DNA from: Aphidius gifuensis
Taxonomy: Eukaryota > Arthropoda > Insecta > Hymenoptera > Braconidae
DNA: 64,000 bases
Reading direction: 5' to 3'
Assembly: GCF_014905175.1 (NCBI RefSeq)
Contig: NC_057789.1
Span: 682,001-746,000 of the forward strand
Shown here: positions 22,560 through 35,040 of the stretch, in pieces
Numbering within the stretch: position 1 is the stretch's first letter
Layout: each line of letters opens with the position of its first letter
Position numbers and translations under genes: made by a program
The notes under the pieces: generated by a model
Seen by the model: only the letters and a program-made list of their open reading frames with translations
Databases searched by the model: none
What the model was told of the DNA's origin: nothing

Positions 22560-22825
22560 TTTGTATTCGGGGTGTCCAAGGCAGATATTTCCTGGCATAG
22601 ACCAAGTGCGTAGTTCACATGCTCTATGCTAGATTATATTTGCTCCAAACACCAGTATAAGGCATTATGTAAACTACTACTAAAATATAATATTGAAACT
22701 AACTACCGAGTAATATTATTATTATAGCTTTACCAAAATTATTGTGGACGTATTTGAACTCGAGACCACAAGCACTGTAGGCAGGGCTCTTTCCAACTTA
22801 ACCATCATGTCTCTCGACAAAAAGA
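22560..22825 (-). repeat. tRNA-related dispersed repeat, copy 1
   Basis: It contains a CCTGGCATAGACCAAGTGCG ... GCTCTATGCTAGATTATATT stem-loop region (about 22565-22650). At 22750-22817 it has a segment whose minus strand resembles the head of a tRNA-derived SINE (GATGGTTAAG, then GGCA/GCCCTGCCTACAGTGCTT, then CTCGAGTTCAAATAC as a B-box-like motif). It is homologous to 38.4 kb and 60.6 kb in the same orientation. Confidence 0.6.
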
Positions 22826-22990
22826 TAAAAAAAATAATTATACTTTATTATTGATTTAAAAAAAAATTCAACTTAAATTTAAATTACTCATTATGTCATT
22901 GCGTTTACTCTTGTAAATATAAAAAATAATATATACCTACTTGAAAATAATATATAAATATAATATATAATCAATTCAAATTTTTTCCAA

Positions 22991-23192
22991 ATCATATGAT
23001 AAATAGATTTTTTATAGAGTGTGTAATTAAATTAAATTGGTATTATTAAGAAATATATATTTGAAAGATAATTAATCAAAATATATAGAGTGTAAATGGT
23101 CTAGGTAAATGTAGTTTAAAGGTCTCTTGATCTTTAATCATGATATACCTATACAAATTCTCCACAGTGTGCTATTAATCAATAAAAATATG
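22991..23192. repeat. Direct repeat, right copy
   Basis: Partner of the repeat at 22268-22465. Together they could be the terminal repeats of a miniature LTR element or a local duplication. I could not identify TG...CA ends or a primer-binding site. Confidence 0.8.
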
Positions 23193-25955
23193 ACTTTATA
23201 AGGATAGGTTACGTCTTGGGGCTACTTAAATTATACCAGGTTCTAAATACATAAATTTATAAATATTTTAGACAGAAAAAAAAATCAACAATAATTATAT
23301 ATTGTTGTGTTACTAATAAGAGCTGAGCTTATCTCAAAAATTAACGCAAAAAAAAAAAAAGGATTTAGAGCTTTTTAATTTTAAAGATTTGTCATTTCTT
23401 AATTACAGCCAAGCTTAACTTTCATGGATTAAATTTTTATTTTTAAGAAATATTGATAAAAAGTTATTAATTAATAAAAATCCATGGAGATGAGAATTTT
23501 TTCTCGTGAAAAATAAAACGACAATATTAAAAAGGCTTATCTTTGAGGACATAGGTATTTTTTATTTTAATATCCAAGACACGAACCCTTCTGTCATGTA
23601 TTTTGTTTGAAAAAAAAAATCATCCCCAAGCACTTTGAATTTATGTAAAACATTAAAAAAAAAAAAAGTCTACCCTTTTTACAATTGACAAAAGGCGAAT
23701 TTCGAAAAAATAATAGTTGTATTTTTTTTTCTGTTACAGTAATGCGACAATAATAAAAATATAAAAAATAAAAAATAGATAAATATTGGAAAGGCAATAA
23801 TTTTATTCCCAAGAGATATTTTTCAGCTTTCTCGTGTATATATCGAATAAAAAAAAAATAACGAAAAAAAAGAATATTCAACACACGTGTATGACTGTAG
23901 AAATAACTTCAATGGTAAATCGAATTATCAATGCTACAACTTGCATAAATGATCAAAAAAAAGTAAAAAAAAAAAATAATATATATTTTTTTCTCTTCAA
24001 CTTTACAATATAAAAATGTAATATTAAATGTAAAATAAATTGAATTTTTATATATGTAACTATTTTATATTCTTGAATTATTTATTTGTTGATTTATTTT
24101 TTTTATTTCAATTCACGAAACTTTGGATGAGAGTAAATCAGAAGTGTAATACAAGTTTTTGAAAAGTTGAATTTTGTGGAAAATTCAATGGAACGTTTAC
24201 ACGTTTATTTGGACTCGTAAAATTTCAATGTTAAAGAGAAAAAGGATGCAAAGAAGAAAAAGAAAAAAAAAAATTCAAAATAATAAAAAGTCAAAGAATT
24301 TAAAAAGTTTGAAAACTCACCCTATCTGAAATGAGCACTCGAGATTTTTTTTTATTTGTGGTTCGGTAAATGTGGCAAGCCAAAAAAAGAAAAAATTAAA
24401 ATAAAAATAAATAAATATAAGGGAGACTTGGTAAAAGCCATTTTGTGTGCTTGCAAAGTTGAATACCTTATCTATCTTTTAGCGAAACATGCATAAATAC
24501 ACTTTAATATATATATAAACACTTTTGTATTTTCCTCATCTTTTCTCGGCTTATCAACGGAGAAACAGCTTCTATTCACCGAGATTATCCTCATCGATAA
24601 TTAAATTTTCTTTATCAAAAATAAAAGCTACATAATAAATAACGTAATTCGTTTGGATTTTATTTATTAACTGTAATAATAATAATTTGATAGAGAAAAA
24701 ACAAACTCAAGGAAATTTAATTTTACGTTGAATATAATTTTGAAGTTATTTTGGCTTTTTGAATATTACTAAAGACTAATTCATCGTTGGATAGCAATAT
24801 TCCAATAATTAAATTGTAATCAAATTCTCTCCTGTAATTTACATGAATTATTTTCAACTAATTTTAATTTATTTATATTTTTTAATAACAGCAGAGTGCT
24901 AGAGAAAAAATCCTCTGTAGATTTTGCTTTTCAAAATCGAAATTTCATTGGAAAATAAAATTAAATCTTGTAAATTAATATGATTTTTTTTTAAACAATA
25001 GCAAGTAAATAAATTTTACGTTAATTAATTACAAAACAAATGCAATTTTAATTAATTAAAAATAATATATATTTGCAATTAACTCATCTTGTTTTTTCTA
25101 TTTTTTTTTAATTTTTAAAAACATGGAAAAAAAAAAATTATGTCTATTTTTTTACTCAAGATCCAAGAAGCTATGACAATGGATCTTCACTTTGATCTTT
25201 TCCACTCACTCATGTATCAAGATAAAATGCAAATATTTTATTTCAAACCAGAAAAAAAATTTACAGAGAATTTTTTATACTATACTTTTAGAAAAATGAA
25301 CTGCTTTTAGTAAAAAATAATATTAAAAAAAAAAAAACATAAAACAACACACTATAAATAAATAATATAAATCGGCTTTTAATAAAAATACTTTCCATAT
25401 GAAAAAAACAAGAAAAATAAAAAAAAAATTTGCTGGTAAAACAAGAAAAATAAAAAAAAAGTTTTATAATATTATTGAAGCTTGGCCATTGTACAAGTAA
25501 AACTTTTTATTTTATTTTTTTTGGTAGCAAGATCAGGTAATTTGATGTAATGGGCTAATGCAATTTATTCGAAACTTTGATAAAATTGCATCGTCGTAAA
25601 TAAAAATAGGTCATGCGGGTTCTTCGAACTGTGAAGATACGTTGTGCATAAAAGTGTTGTAGATAAATAAACAATATATAGAAAATAAAAAAAAAAATAT
25701 ATAAAATTATATAAAAAATGACATTGAACAAGACAAACATACACAAAATTTATTTTATCGATTGCCTATAAATATAATTTTTTAGTCACATTTATTTTGA
25801 CTTTTCTGTCAACACATTATTCATTTTTGTTTTCTTGTCATATATAAATTATTTTGCCAAAAAAAATACACAAATAAATGGTCGTAATATTTTATTTATT
25901 TATTTTTCCATAGCCAAAATATAATTCTAAGAATTTTTTAGATTAAAAATTCATG
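23193..25955. other. Non-coding stretch
   Basis: AT-rich with A and T runs; no supportable exon or RNA. Includes AATAAA motifs at about 25880-25905 that could serve the minus-strand OBP-like gene. Confidence 0.4.
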
Positions 25956-27404
25956 TTAATCATCATTATCATCATCAGTTTCCAATTCATTATTCAAAGA
26001 ATTTTCAGTGACAGAATTATCAACAGTAGGAATTACTGTGGTGCCATTTAAATTTGGAAATTTAATACATAATTTTTCGTAAATTAAATCCAATATTTCG
26101 GGCTTTTCATGGATGCAATCGTAGAAACGATTAGCTACTTTTCTCTCGAGCTTCTTGGTGTTTGCTGTGTTGGAAAAAAAATATATTGATAATATTTGTT
26201 GGAAATTAATTTTATTATTGATATAATTTACAAACCGTAAATTCTGCATGCTTCGTTAGCTTTATTGATACGTTCAGCAACATCCTTATCCTTGACATGA
26301 GCATTGATGAATGCTTCTTGATTGGAGCCATTGATTTTGCCATTTGTCATCTGTACAATATTTCATTTAAAATGTATAAATATTTATTTCAGTAAATTTA
26401 ATTTATTTATTGATTGAGCTTATTTATAGATTTTATATTTTCAATTTTTTCAACTTACATAATTATATTGTTTCATTAGACATAATTTCAGCTGGATAAC
26501 TCCACACGTTTTTATTTTTGGATTTTTTTTCAATTTTTCAAATGCAGTTCGACCATGGTGCAGTGTATTTACACAATAGTTCATACTGTCAGCGAATAGT
26601 GTAGGCTTTACACATTCTTCAGCGAGACAGGCTGCCTTTAAATTAAAAAAAAAAATTATTAAAATGTTTTTTATTAATTCAATAAATATAGCAAATAAAT
26701 ATTTATGTATTTTTTTTTATTTTTACAATGTTTGGAATTGAATAAATAATTGATTGTAATTTTTTAAATGGAATTTTCAAGTCGTCTTGAGAACTTTGTC
26801 TATGTAAAAATAGTAAAATTATATTTATTTGTTTAAAAAAAAAAAAATAGTAAAGGAAATTAGCGAAGGAAGATAGAAACAGTACAGTTGGATTTATTGA
26901 AAGTTTTTTTTTTTTTTTTTTATAATTACGAGACATGTTTATCGGATTCAGAGTGAAGAAAAAAAAAAAATGCTGGAGGCACGACATCAGTCTTTCGTGT
27001 AATTAAATAAAACATAGCAATTATTAAAAAGAAAGATTATTTAATTAATCTCTGGCTTGACACGAAAAATAATAATAATTAATTATTTTTAAATTAAATA
27101 AATTATTCATAACGTTTTACATTTAAATTGAAAAAAAGCATTATTCATTTTCTATTTATTTATAAAAATTTAGAGTTTCATGAAACTTTTAAAGTGAATT
27201 ATTTTTTTTTATTATTTTAAGTTTGATATGAATAATAGCAGTTGTTAAAATATTATTTAATTAATCTTGTTTTAAATTTGATATGAAAATTTAATTTTAA
27301 TACTAATTAATTATTTGGAAAATGGAATTTAAAAAATGAAAAAAAAAAAAACTTACAACAATAAATAATAAACCAAAATATATTCCAAGTTTAATATTCA
27401 TCAT
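25956..27404 (-). CDS. Secreted odorant-binding-protein-like protein (Minus-C pattern)
   Basis: Exons with matching phase: 26799-26727, 26635-26459, 26350-26236 and 26164-25956 (TAA). A first exon 27404-27357 encodes the signal peptide MMNIKLGIYFGLLFIV. Its phase does not fit the next exon directly, so a small exon between them is probably missing from this model. The mature part has NYC...(30 residues)...LKLC, then QYNYMTNGKINGS, NEAC and YDC. This follows the OBP spacing C1-C3-C4-C6 with C2 and C5 absent, as in Minus-C OBPs, plus extra cysteines (CLAEEC, KTC). The C-terminus is an unusual acidic tail (ETDDDNDD). OBPs are small secreted carriers of hydrophobic ligands; some act in venom or reproduction. 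Assignment rests on cysteine spacing and the LKLCLMKQ...NGKING block, so it is probable rather than certain. Confidence 0.62.
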
Positions 27405-27477
27405 CTTGATGAAACTTGTCACCTAAAATTGTCTCAAAATATCAAGTTGTCTCAACACCTCTGTTAATTATAATCAA

Positions 27478-27513
27478 ACTGATATTGTGCCAGGCAAACA
27501 CCTCATATTTATA
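27478..27513 (-). promoter_or_regulatory. TATA box and arthropod initiator of the OBP-like gene
   Basis: Minus-strand TATAAATA (27513-27506) is followed about 30 bp later by ATCAGTTTG, with the TCAGT initiator at 27482-27478. That places the start site at about 27480, 76 nt before the ATG at 27404. Spacing is ideal for a focused arthropod core promoter and supports the first exon. Confidence 0.75.
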
Positions 27514-27520
27514 CGGAAAA

Positions 27521-30500
27521 AAAAAATCATTTCAATGTGATACTTGTCACGTAGAGCATTTATTTTTTTTGTGATATTTAACTTTGACAAAACAAACACT
27601 CAAAAAAAATATAATCAAAAAAATATTACCAGCAATTTCGGTAACAAATCCGTGCTAGTTAAATAAATTTATTTATTTATGTCTTTTTTATCTCGCTGAT
27701 TCTGTAAATCAATTGTCATCTGTCATGTCGTTTGAAAAATAAAAAACAAAATTCTTAGATAAATTTAAATTTAAAAAAAAATAACAATTGTCATGGAATT
27801 TTTTTAGACGCATTACATAACTTCAAGAATTAAATTCAAAAATATATATTGAAATAAAATAATCATTGTGATATTTAATATGTCTTTTTTCTGTATAAAT
27901 TTTTTCTATTTTTCTGCATTTTTATATCACAAATATAAATAAGGTAAATAAAATATTGAAATGAATGACAAACATAAATAAACATATTGGAAATTTAAAA
28001 AAAACCTTTTTAAATATTTCAACATATATTAAATGGAAAATTTTCAATTTCAATGTTATTGATTTCATATAAATTCGCTTGAAAATTTTTGAAAAAAAGT
28101 TAATAAATTAAAGATTATATATTAAAAAAAATTTTCAAATTAATTCTTTTAAATTATTTTTTTAATTGATAATTTTAATAGCTAAAACGAGCAAATTGTT
28201 TTTTTTTTAACTCAATAATTTTTATTTTAAAACAAATTATTGATGCTCAATGACTAATAAACCAATTATCGATAATGATTGACCAGGCAAAAAAAGCTCT
28301 CTCAATTATAGCCTTGAGCTCGCAGAGTTTAATGACCGAATAGATCTTTCATGATGCCTCGTAAAAATACATTTCATCATAAATTATTCATAAACTCGAG
28401 TTTCATACATATTACAAATTTTTTGCTGATGAATTTATATATTTTTTTCAAACAATTAATAAAATATTGATCAATCAAGTCTCTCCATAATATCAAAAAA
28501 AAAAAAAAATTAATCAATCTAAATTAAATGCATTTTTTAATTGCAAAAAAAGATCTTATTTTGAATAAAAATAATTATTTAACAAGTTTGTCTAATTTTG
28601 TTGTAAATATTATTAGAAATTTTCCATTTTTAAGAAGATTTGATTTTTGATTTTTATTATTTGATGATCTAGTAAACTGTTGTTGTGTATATTTTATATA
28701 AAAGTAAATATAAGCAAGTGAATCTTTTGGCAAGTGGGTTTCAGGTTGCGGGCACGAGGCCGTCAGGTGGTAAGCAGCTTTTTTTCTATACTCTTCTCTC
28801 TGATGTTCCCATTTTATATTATAAAAAAAAAATTATTATTATTATTGAATATAGCTCTTCCAAGTTTTTGAGAGTTTTACCCTCGAGCAAGCACCATTGA
28901 AGACACAGGTATATAAATAAATTTATATAAAACCACCTGTCCAGAATTGAGGCTCGTGCACAACAATGTATATGTGTGTGTCCAGTTCAACACCACAACC
29001 ACACAACCATAAGGCTTTTTTTTTTTTTTATATATTCTTGTGTTATTCTGGTTTGGGGTAGAATGACAGTTGACGTGGTGCCTTATAAAATCTCTTGTTC
29101 CAAAATATGTATTATAATGGGTGCGGTGAAGAGGAAGATGAATAAGAAAACCCGATAAAACATGATGATCTCTATCGTCAGCATCCCGACGGCAGGTGCC
29201 ACCTGTTTATATTCTCTTTTGTGTGTTAAATCAACTGTAAAAATATCTTGATGATGTCCATTGACTAGAATTTTTAAATTAAAAAATAATAAATTCTTTA
29301 TATTTTTAAATTATCAAACTGAAATTATAATCAGTATATTTATTTATAAAAAAAGAAAAAAATAACTTTGCTTGCAAGTCCAGATACAAAAGCTCAATTG
29401 AAAATAATTTTGAGATTTAAAAACAAGATTTTTTCGCGGAGCAAGGATGAGAGACTTATAAGACAACTGTTAAATTTTTAAAAAATATAATCTATGGATC
29501 AATTGAATAACGGATGGATAAATTAATTTTTTTTTTTTTATTCAATACGAAAATAGATCTTTCATTTATACTGTCATGTATTATATTTACGCGATTATCA
29601 TCTCTGAAAAAAAAAATGAAACAAGATATGATTCGAAAAATAAAAAAATAACAATAAATTATTATAAAAGTTGAAAGTTGGATTGGCAATAAATTTAACA
29701 AGTCAGATGTCTCTTCGATATCTGATCGCTTTATCGGTATTTACAAGTGTAATTTTGTTTTATAAATCATACAAAATAATAAAATAAATTACTTAATAAA
29801 AAAAATTAAAAATTACGATGGAAAGCTACTAGCAATAAAATGTCGAGGTAATATAATAAAATTAAATATAAATTCTTGACAACATATATTGTGTCTGTTA
29901 TTATTGCCAATTTATTTTTTTATTTTTAAATTTTAATAATAATAAAAAAAACACACACATGTTCATTCAAATGTGAAAGTTGTGATTGAAAGAAAAAAAA
30001 AAGAAGATGAAGAAAGTTGAATAAATAAAATAATAAAAAAGCGTGTAAAAGGGCAATTTTGTAACTCAATATAAAAGCCATTAATTAAGAAAAAAAGAGA
30101 TCACTTTTTGACGAGGGTCACCCTCAAGTGTATATATTTTTTATTTTTTGTTTTAAATATTTTTTTTTTTTTTCATTTTAAACCATAGATACACGCCACT
30201 TGTGGGCAGGTATAAAGCGCCAAAAGATATTCCCAACTTTAAATAAATAAAAAAAATATATATTTGAAGAAAAAAACAAAAAATTAGAGCTCTATATATA
30301 TTTGTCTATAAAAAATAAAATAAAGCCATTTTAAGGGTCAAAATTACTATAGGGGATGCTGAGGAGATAAGTTCAAATGTGTGAAAACAGTGCAATAATA
30401 ATTTGAAGAAAAAAAAAAAATAAACGAAGACACGTACCCAAGAGAATACTATTTAAAAAAATAAACAATAGTCTCCATAAAAAATACAAGACAATAATAA

Positions 30501-31430
30501 ATAATAATAAAAAATAAAAAATAATAATAATTATTATCTCATAATGAAATATTAATATTTTCTATTCAAGTTTAATTATTTTTTTTATATACAAAAGCTC
30601 TTTGAACAAGACTGGAATTTAGTTATATAATAAAAATATTTCTCTTTATATTTAAAAAAAAAATATAATTAAATAACCACACCCAGAAATATTTTGTACA
30701 ATTTTTTTCATATATAAAAAAATATGAATTGAATTATGTTCGACAAAAACAAAAGATATATATAAATGAAATTTAAAAATGAAAAAAAAAAAAAATTATT
30801 ATAAATAAAAAAAGAAAAAAAAAAATGGTACGAAGCAGACAATGCCATTTTTTACGAGGCTTTTAGGAAGAATAAGCGTGAAAAAAAAAATATATATATA
30901 TATAAAAAAAGGGAGAGTCTGGTCCCTCTTTGGACAAGGTGTATATTGATGCACCCTTGTTCCCCAGTTTGTCTCACCCCCACAAACCCTATAAAGCACT
31001 TTTTGTGTGTGTCTATGTAAATCGATTGGGCGTGCACTGTTGCCAGTTTTATAATAAAAAAAAAATTCCACAAGAAAGAGTGAGATAAACATGATGCCAC
31101 CCCCTTGTCTGCAGATAAAAATGCAAAAGATAAAATAGAAAAAAAAAATAAAATAAAACCATGAATATACACTAAAAATAAAATCTCATTTTTTTTTTTT
31201 TTTTTATTTAAATTTTCTTTTTCAATAGACTTATTTACATGCAAAATAGTTTACCTTTTGTTTGATAATGCATAATTATATTTTATTATTCATTTTAAAT
31301 TTTTTTTCGTTCAATAAAACATTTCTTTTTTTTTACTTTATTAATTAATTTTTCTTATAAATATATAAAAATTTACTCATTAAATTCTTCAATTTTCCAT
31401 CGTTTTGGTTTTGATTTTCTAGAAAAAATA
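27521..31430. other. Intergenic, no supportable gene
   Basis: Homopolymer-rich. Slightly more complex patches at 28270-28400, 28730-28790 and 30930-31040 show no splice-consistent frame with family similarity. Possible regulatory DNA between the OBP-like gene (transcribed leftward from 27480) and the transporter. Confidence 0.4.
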
Positions 31431-31500
31431 AGCTACTAATTAGTAAACTAGCATTTTTATTTTTATAATTATTAAATGAAAAAAAAAGAAAAAATATAAA

Positions 31501-33449
31501 TTACAGTCTGAAGTTGATGGAGTCTGACATAGTATCCGGCAATTCACGATGATATAAATCTTGTATATTGAGACAAAATAATGTTGCAAGAACACAAGCC
31601 ATTATAATACCAAATGCAGTTGTTGGAAATTTAACATAATCATGATTACCGATCCAGACAAAAAGTCCCCAAGTACCACGTAAAATACCAGATAAACTGC
31701 CGCGTAATAATGTTGGTACTGTTCTTGTATTATAATTAAGTAGCACACCATAACTCAAACTAACAACAGCAATATTTATCAAAAGAAATGTTGCTATTGG
31801 TCCAGTATCAGATACTTTATCATTGTGAAAATCAATCAGTAACATCAATGAACTTATCAACAACATTAAAATTGATATTAACAATATTTTTCTATGTCCC
31901 ATCAATAACAAACAAAATTGTCCAGTTGATGTACCAATCATTGTTGATATTGCCAACAAATAATTTGCTAATTGTGATTTTGTAACATTTGCTAATATTG
32001 AATAATATGATGATCCAAATATCAGTGCAAATAAACCAGTTAAATATATCAATCCCATTATTTCACATGCTGTCTCTGGCTCGAATAATAAATTCCACAA
32101 ATTTAATTTTTTCTTTGGTAATTTATGTCTTTCTGGACCATAATAAATTATACGATAATTATCATAATTTGTTACTTTTTTTTTATTCATTTTTGATGAT
32201 AATAATGATATACTTTTTAGTTCAGGTAATTTATTTTTACAAAATAGCCAACTTGGTGATTCGGGGATTATATTTTTGAACGGAAATATTGCAAGGAGAG
32301 TTGTGTTTAACAAAACTACCATCAAATCATATGAATGAAATAAATTATTAATTGACGGTGTTAAACCTGAAATTAATCATCAATTATTTTGGATTGTTTA
32401 ATGTCCTATTTTTCTTTTTCTTTGGGAGAATATTTACCGATTCCTAGGGCAAAGCAACAACAGCCAATGACAAGTAAACCAGACCTGTGTTCATTTGTAC
32501 TTATTTCCATGATGAGAACAAGTGGCAGAGAAAAACCACCGTCAAAAAAACCATTGATAAGACTTGATACAACAAAAAGACTATATGTATTTGATAGTGC
32601 AACAATTAAAGCTGTTATTGGTGCAAGACCACATGAGATAAGTATAACAGGTTTTCTACCAATCCAATCACCGAGAATTCCCATAAATATGTAACCAATT
32701 ATTCTACCAAATGTACTTGATGATTGCCACATATTTGACATTACTTTTCCATCCAAACATCCTCTATTAAACTGTAAAAATAATATTGCTTATTTACTTT
32801 GCTGTGTTTTGATTTATTGTTAAAGATGCTTGTTGATTTTATTTTTAATTTGGTTACCTTTTGAGCAAGACTTTGACCACCAAGTGAACTGTAATAAATG
32901 CCATATGGACAAGTTATTTTTTTATTTGTTGTCATTGGTGGTCTGTCATTGTAATTCACATCAATCAAAATTTTATAATCAATATCATAAATTTCACAAC
33001 CTTGAAAATGACCATCAGCGAGAACTTGATGGTCCCACAGATTTCTGTTACAAACACCAACACACTGTGAAGAAAAACAACAAATTTAAATTATATATAT
33101 TTATAAATTATGTTTAATTGGATTTACTGAATCTGAACTGTGACTGTAACTAATCCACTGGGCATTTGTCCAGTTATTTAAAAATGTTGGCTTTTTACAC
33201 CACCAACCATCTGGACGCATCAATGCTTCAGTTCCAGTATTTAACATATGTGTAAATGTACAAAAACTTAATAGTACTGTTAATAATAATTGCCAACGAC
33301 CAGAGCCAATTAGTTTATCAACAATATCAACAGGCATTGGTCTTGGATTACTGTAAAATTAATTTTAGAAAATTTAAAACTCTTTAAAGTTGATTTAGCT
33401 ATTTTTTTTTTTTTGAAATGACGTACCCATATCTATCGGTTGACATCAT
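31501..33449 (-). CDS. SLC22/organic cation transporter-like MFS protein
   Basis: Five exons join in phase: 33449-33427 (MMSTDRYG), 33350-33128, 33064-32858, 32771-32438 and 32366-31501 (TAA), giving 550 residues, the usual size of SLC22 proteins. A first membrane helix (LLLTVLLSFCTF) is followed by a long cysteine-containing extracellular loop (WWCKKP, CVGVCNRNLWDH, GCEIYD, ITCPYG), typical of the family. Next comes the MFS signature GDWIGRKPVILIS after TM2, then LVLIMEISTNEHRSG in TM4, and IPESPSWL at the start of the central cytoplasmic loop, where SLC22 proteins have LPESPRWL. TVPTLLRGSLSGILRG lies near TM11. The predicted role is plasma-membrane transport of organic cations or zwitterions such as carnitine- or amine-like solutes; the substrate cannot be told. 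Introns are 60-100 bp. The gene looks intact. Confidence 0.88.
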
Positions 33450-34685
33450 CTTGATAAATGAAACAAATGAAAACGTCTTGGTTTTATTTTTGTTATAATG
33501 ATTTTGTTTATTTTAAAAATTCACGCAACATCAATAACATCATTGAAAATTTAAAAAACCGCACGTTAATATATATGTATATAATATATATTAAATAATT
33601 TACAATAGCTATGTTCATTCACTTGAAAATTGCCCTTCACTTAACTCAAAAGCTTTGTCGTTTAATCGTGTGAATCATAATATTAACCAACACACTAGAA
33701 TACCTATCTTGTTACTAAAAAGATGCACAATTTAACAACACACTTCATTTGATATAATATTCTATGAACATCATAGAATATATAGTTTTTTTTTTATTGC
33801 TTTTTTAATATTATTATGACATGGGCATTGCTTTGTAGAGCGCATACATGTAAAAATAGTTTAGTATATTTTTATCAACAAATTACATTACATAATTATG
33901 ACATTATTTAATAAATAAAAATAAATTTTGAAAGATTACGAAGCTAAATATTTTATGAATCAACACAAAAAAATTGGTAAAAAATTTAAAATATCTATAA
34001 AAGTAAAAAAATTAATTATTTAATTAAATTTGTTTAGTATGCAAAATATTTTTTTTATTATTAATATTAATTTTTAAAATAATAAAATGATTGAGACACA
34101 TTATAATTAATTAATTACTAATTAATTTATTATTAAATTCATCAGAATAAATTGAAAATATAAAATTGAATTTTTTATTTATCATAATTATTTTAAGACA
34201 TATTATTAATAGATTAATTAAATAAATATTTCATACAATATTTAAAATTTAAAATAATAATAAAATTGAATCAATTCATAATTAATTTGAATTTAAATTA
34301 ATTAATTACAAATGTATCAAAAATTGTTGCACAAAAATATTATATATTTATTTATCATAATTTTTTTTTATAAAATAATTATTATAATTATAAATTTTAA
34401 TTAAAAATTAATAATTGCATATTAATTTATTTGCCATAATAAATATTTTAAAAATATTTTAATAATAATCACACACAATTTAAAGACTCTAAATAAAAAA
34501 ATTGATTCAATAAAATCGATGAAAATATATTATATAGAAAATTAAAAAAAACATTTAAATATAATATCTAAAAATAATAATAGAAAAAATTCAAGTAGAT
34601 TCGCTTTAACAATATTAATTGCTTGACCATGAAATTGTTTCCATTTGAGACCTTGAACTAGACCTACTTGTTTTGATGTAGGAAA
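33450..34685. other. Upstream region of the transporter, AT-rich
   Basis: Almost pure A/T sequence between 33860 and 34600, with no coding signal. The transporter promoter should lie within the first few hundred bases; TATATATTATATAC-like sequence near 33570-33590 is a weak TATA candidate. Confidence 0.35.
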
Positions 34686-34689
34686 TGGA

Positions 34690-35040
34690 GTAGAGGTTTG
34701 TTAACCCCCGGGAGGCAGCTCTTGTAGCTTACGTTACGTCAATAGAATAAAGTTTTACAGTGTGCATTTGCAGTAAATATATATATATGTATTTTCCAGT
34801 TGATGTATATAAGCGCCAGTTGAAACCACTACTGTGTGGCTTGGCTACTGCTGCTGCCAGTGTGGCACTGCTGGTGTTGGCACGTCCGGAATTGGCGATT
34901 CATCTTGCCGGAAACACAACCTCCGTCGGGTCAAATACTCACACATTTGTACTGGAATTACATCCGGCTTTGTGTACTACAAAGTATGTTACACTGACCC
35001 GATTACCCATCAAAACATCTTGGATTTCAAACCATTATAA
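34690..35040 (+). other. GC-richer island, possible exon
   Basis: About 350 bp with near-balanced base composition in a window that is otherwise extremely AT-rich. A plausible acceptor (TTTTCCAG at about 34799) opens it, and a GTATGT-type donor (AAAGTATG, about 34983) could close it. All three plus-strand frames are open over much of it: one is hydrophobic (LCGLATAAASVALLVLARPE), another Cys-rich (WLGYCCCQCGTAGVG). I recognise none of them. It may be a conserved exon of a gene reaching beyond the window, a non-coding RNA exon, or an enhancer. Confidence 0.35.
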
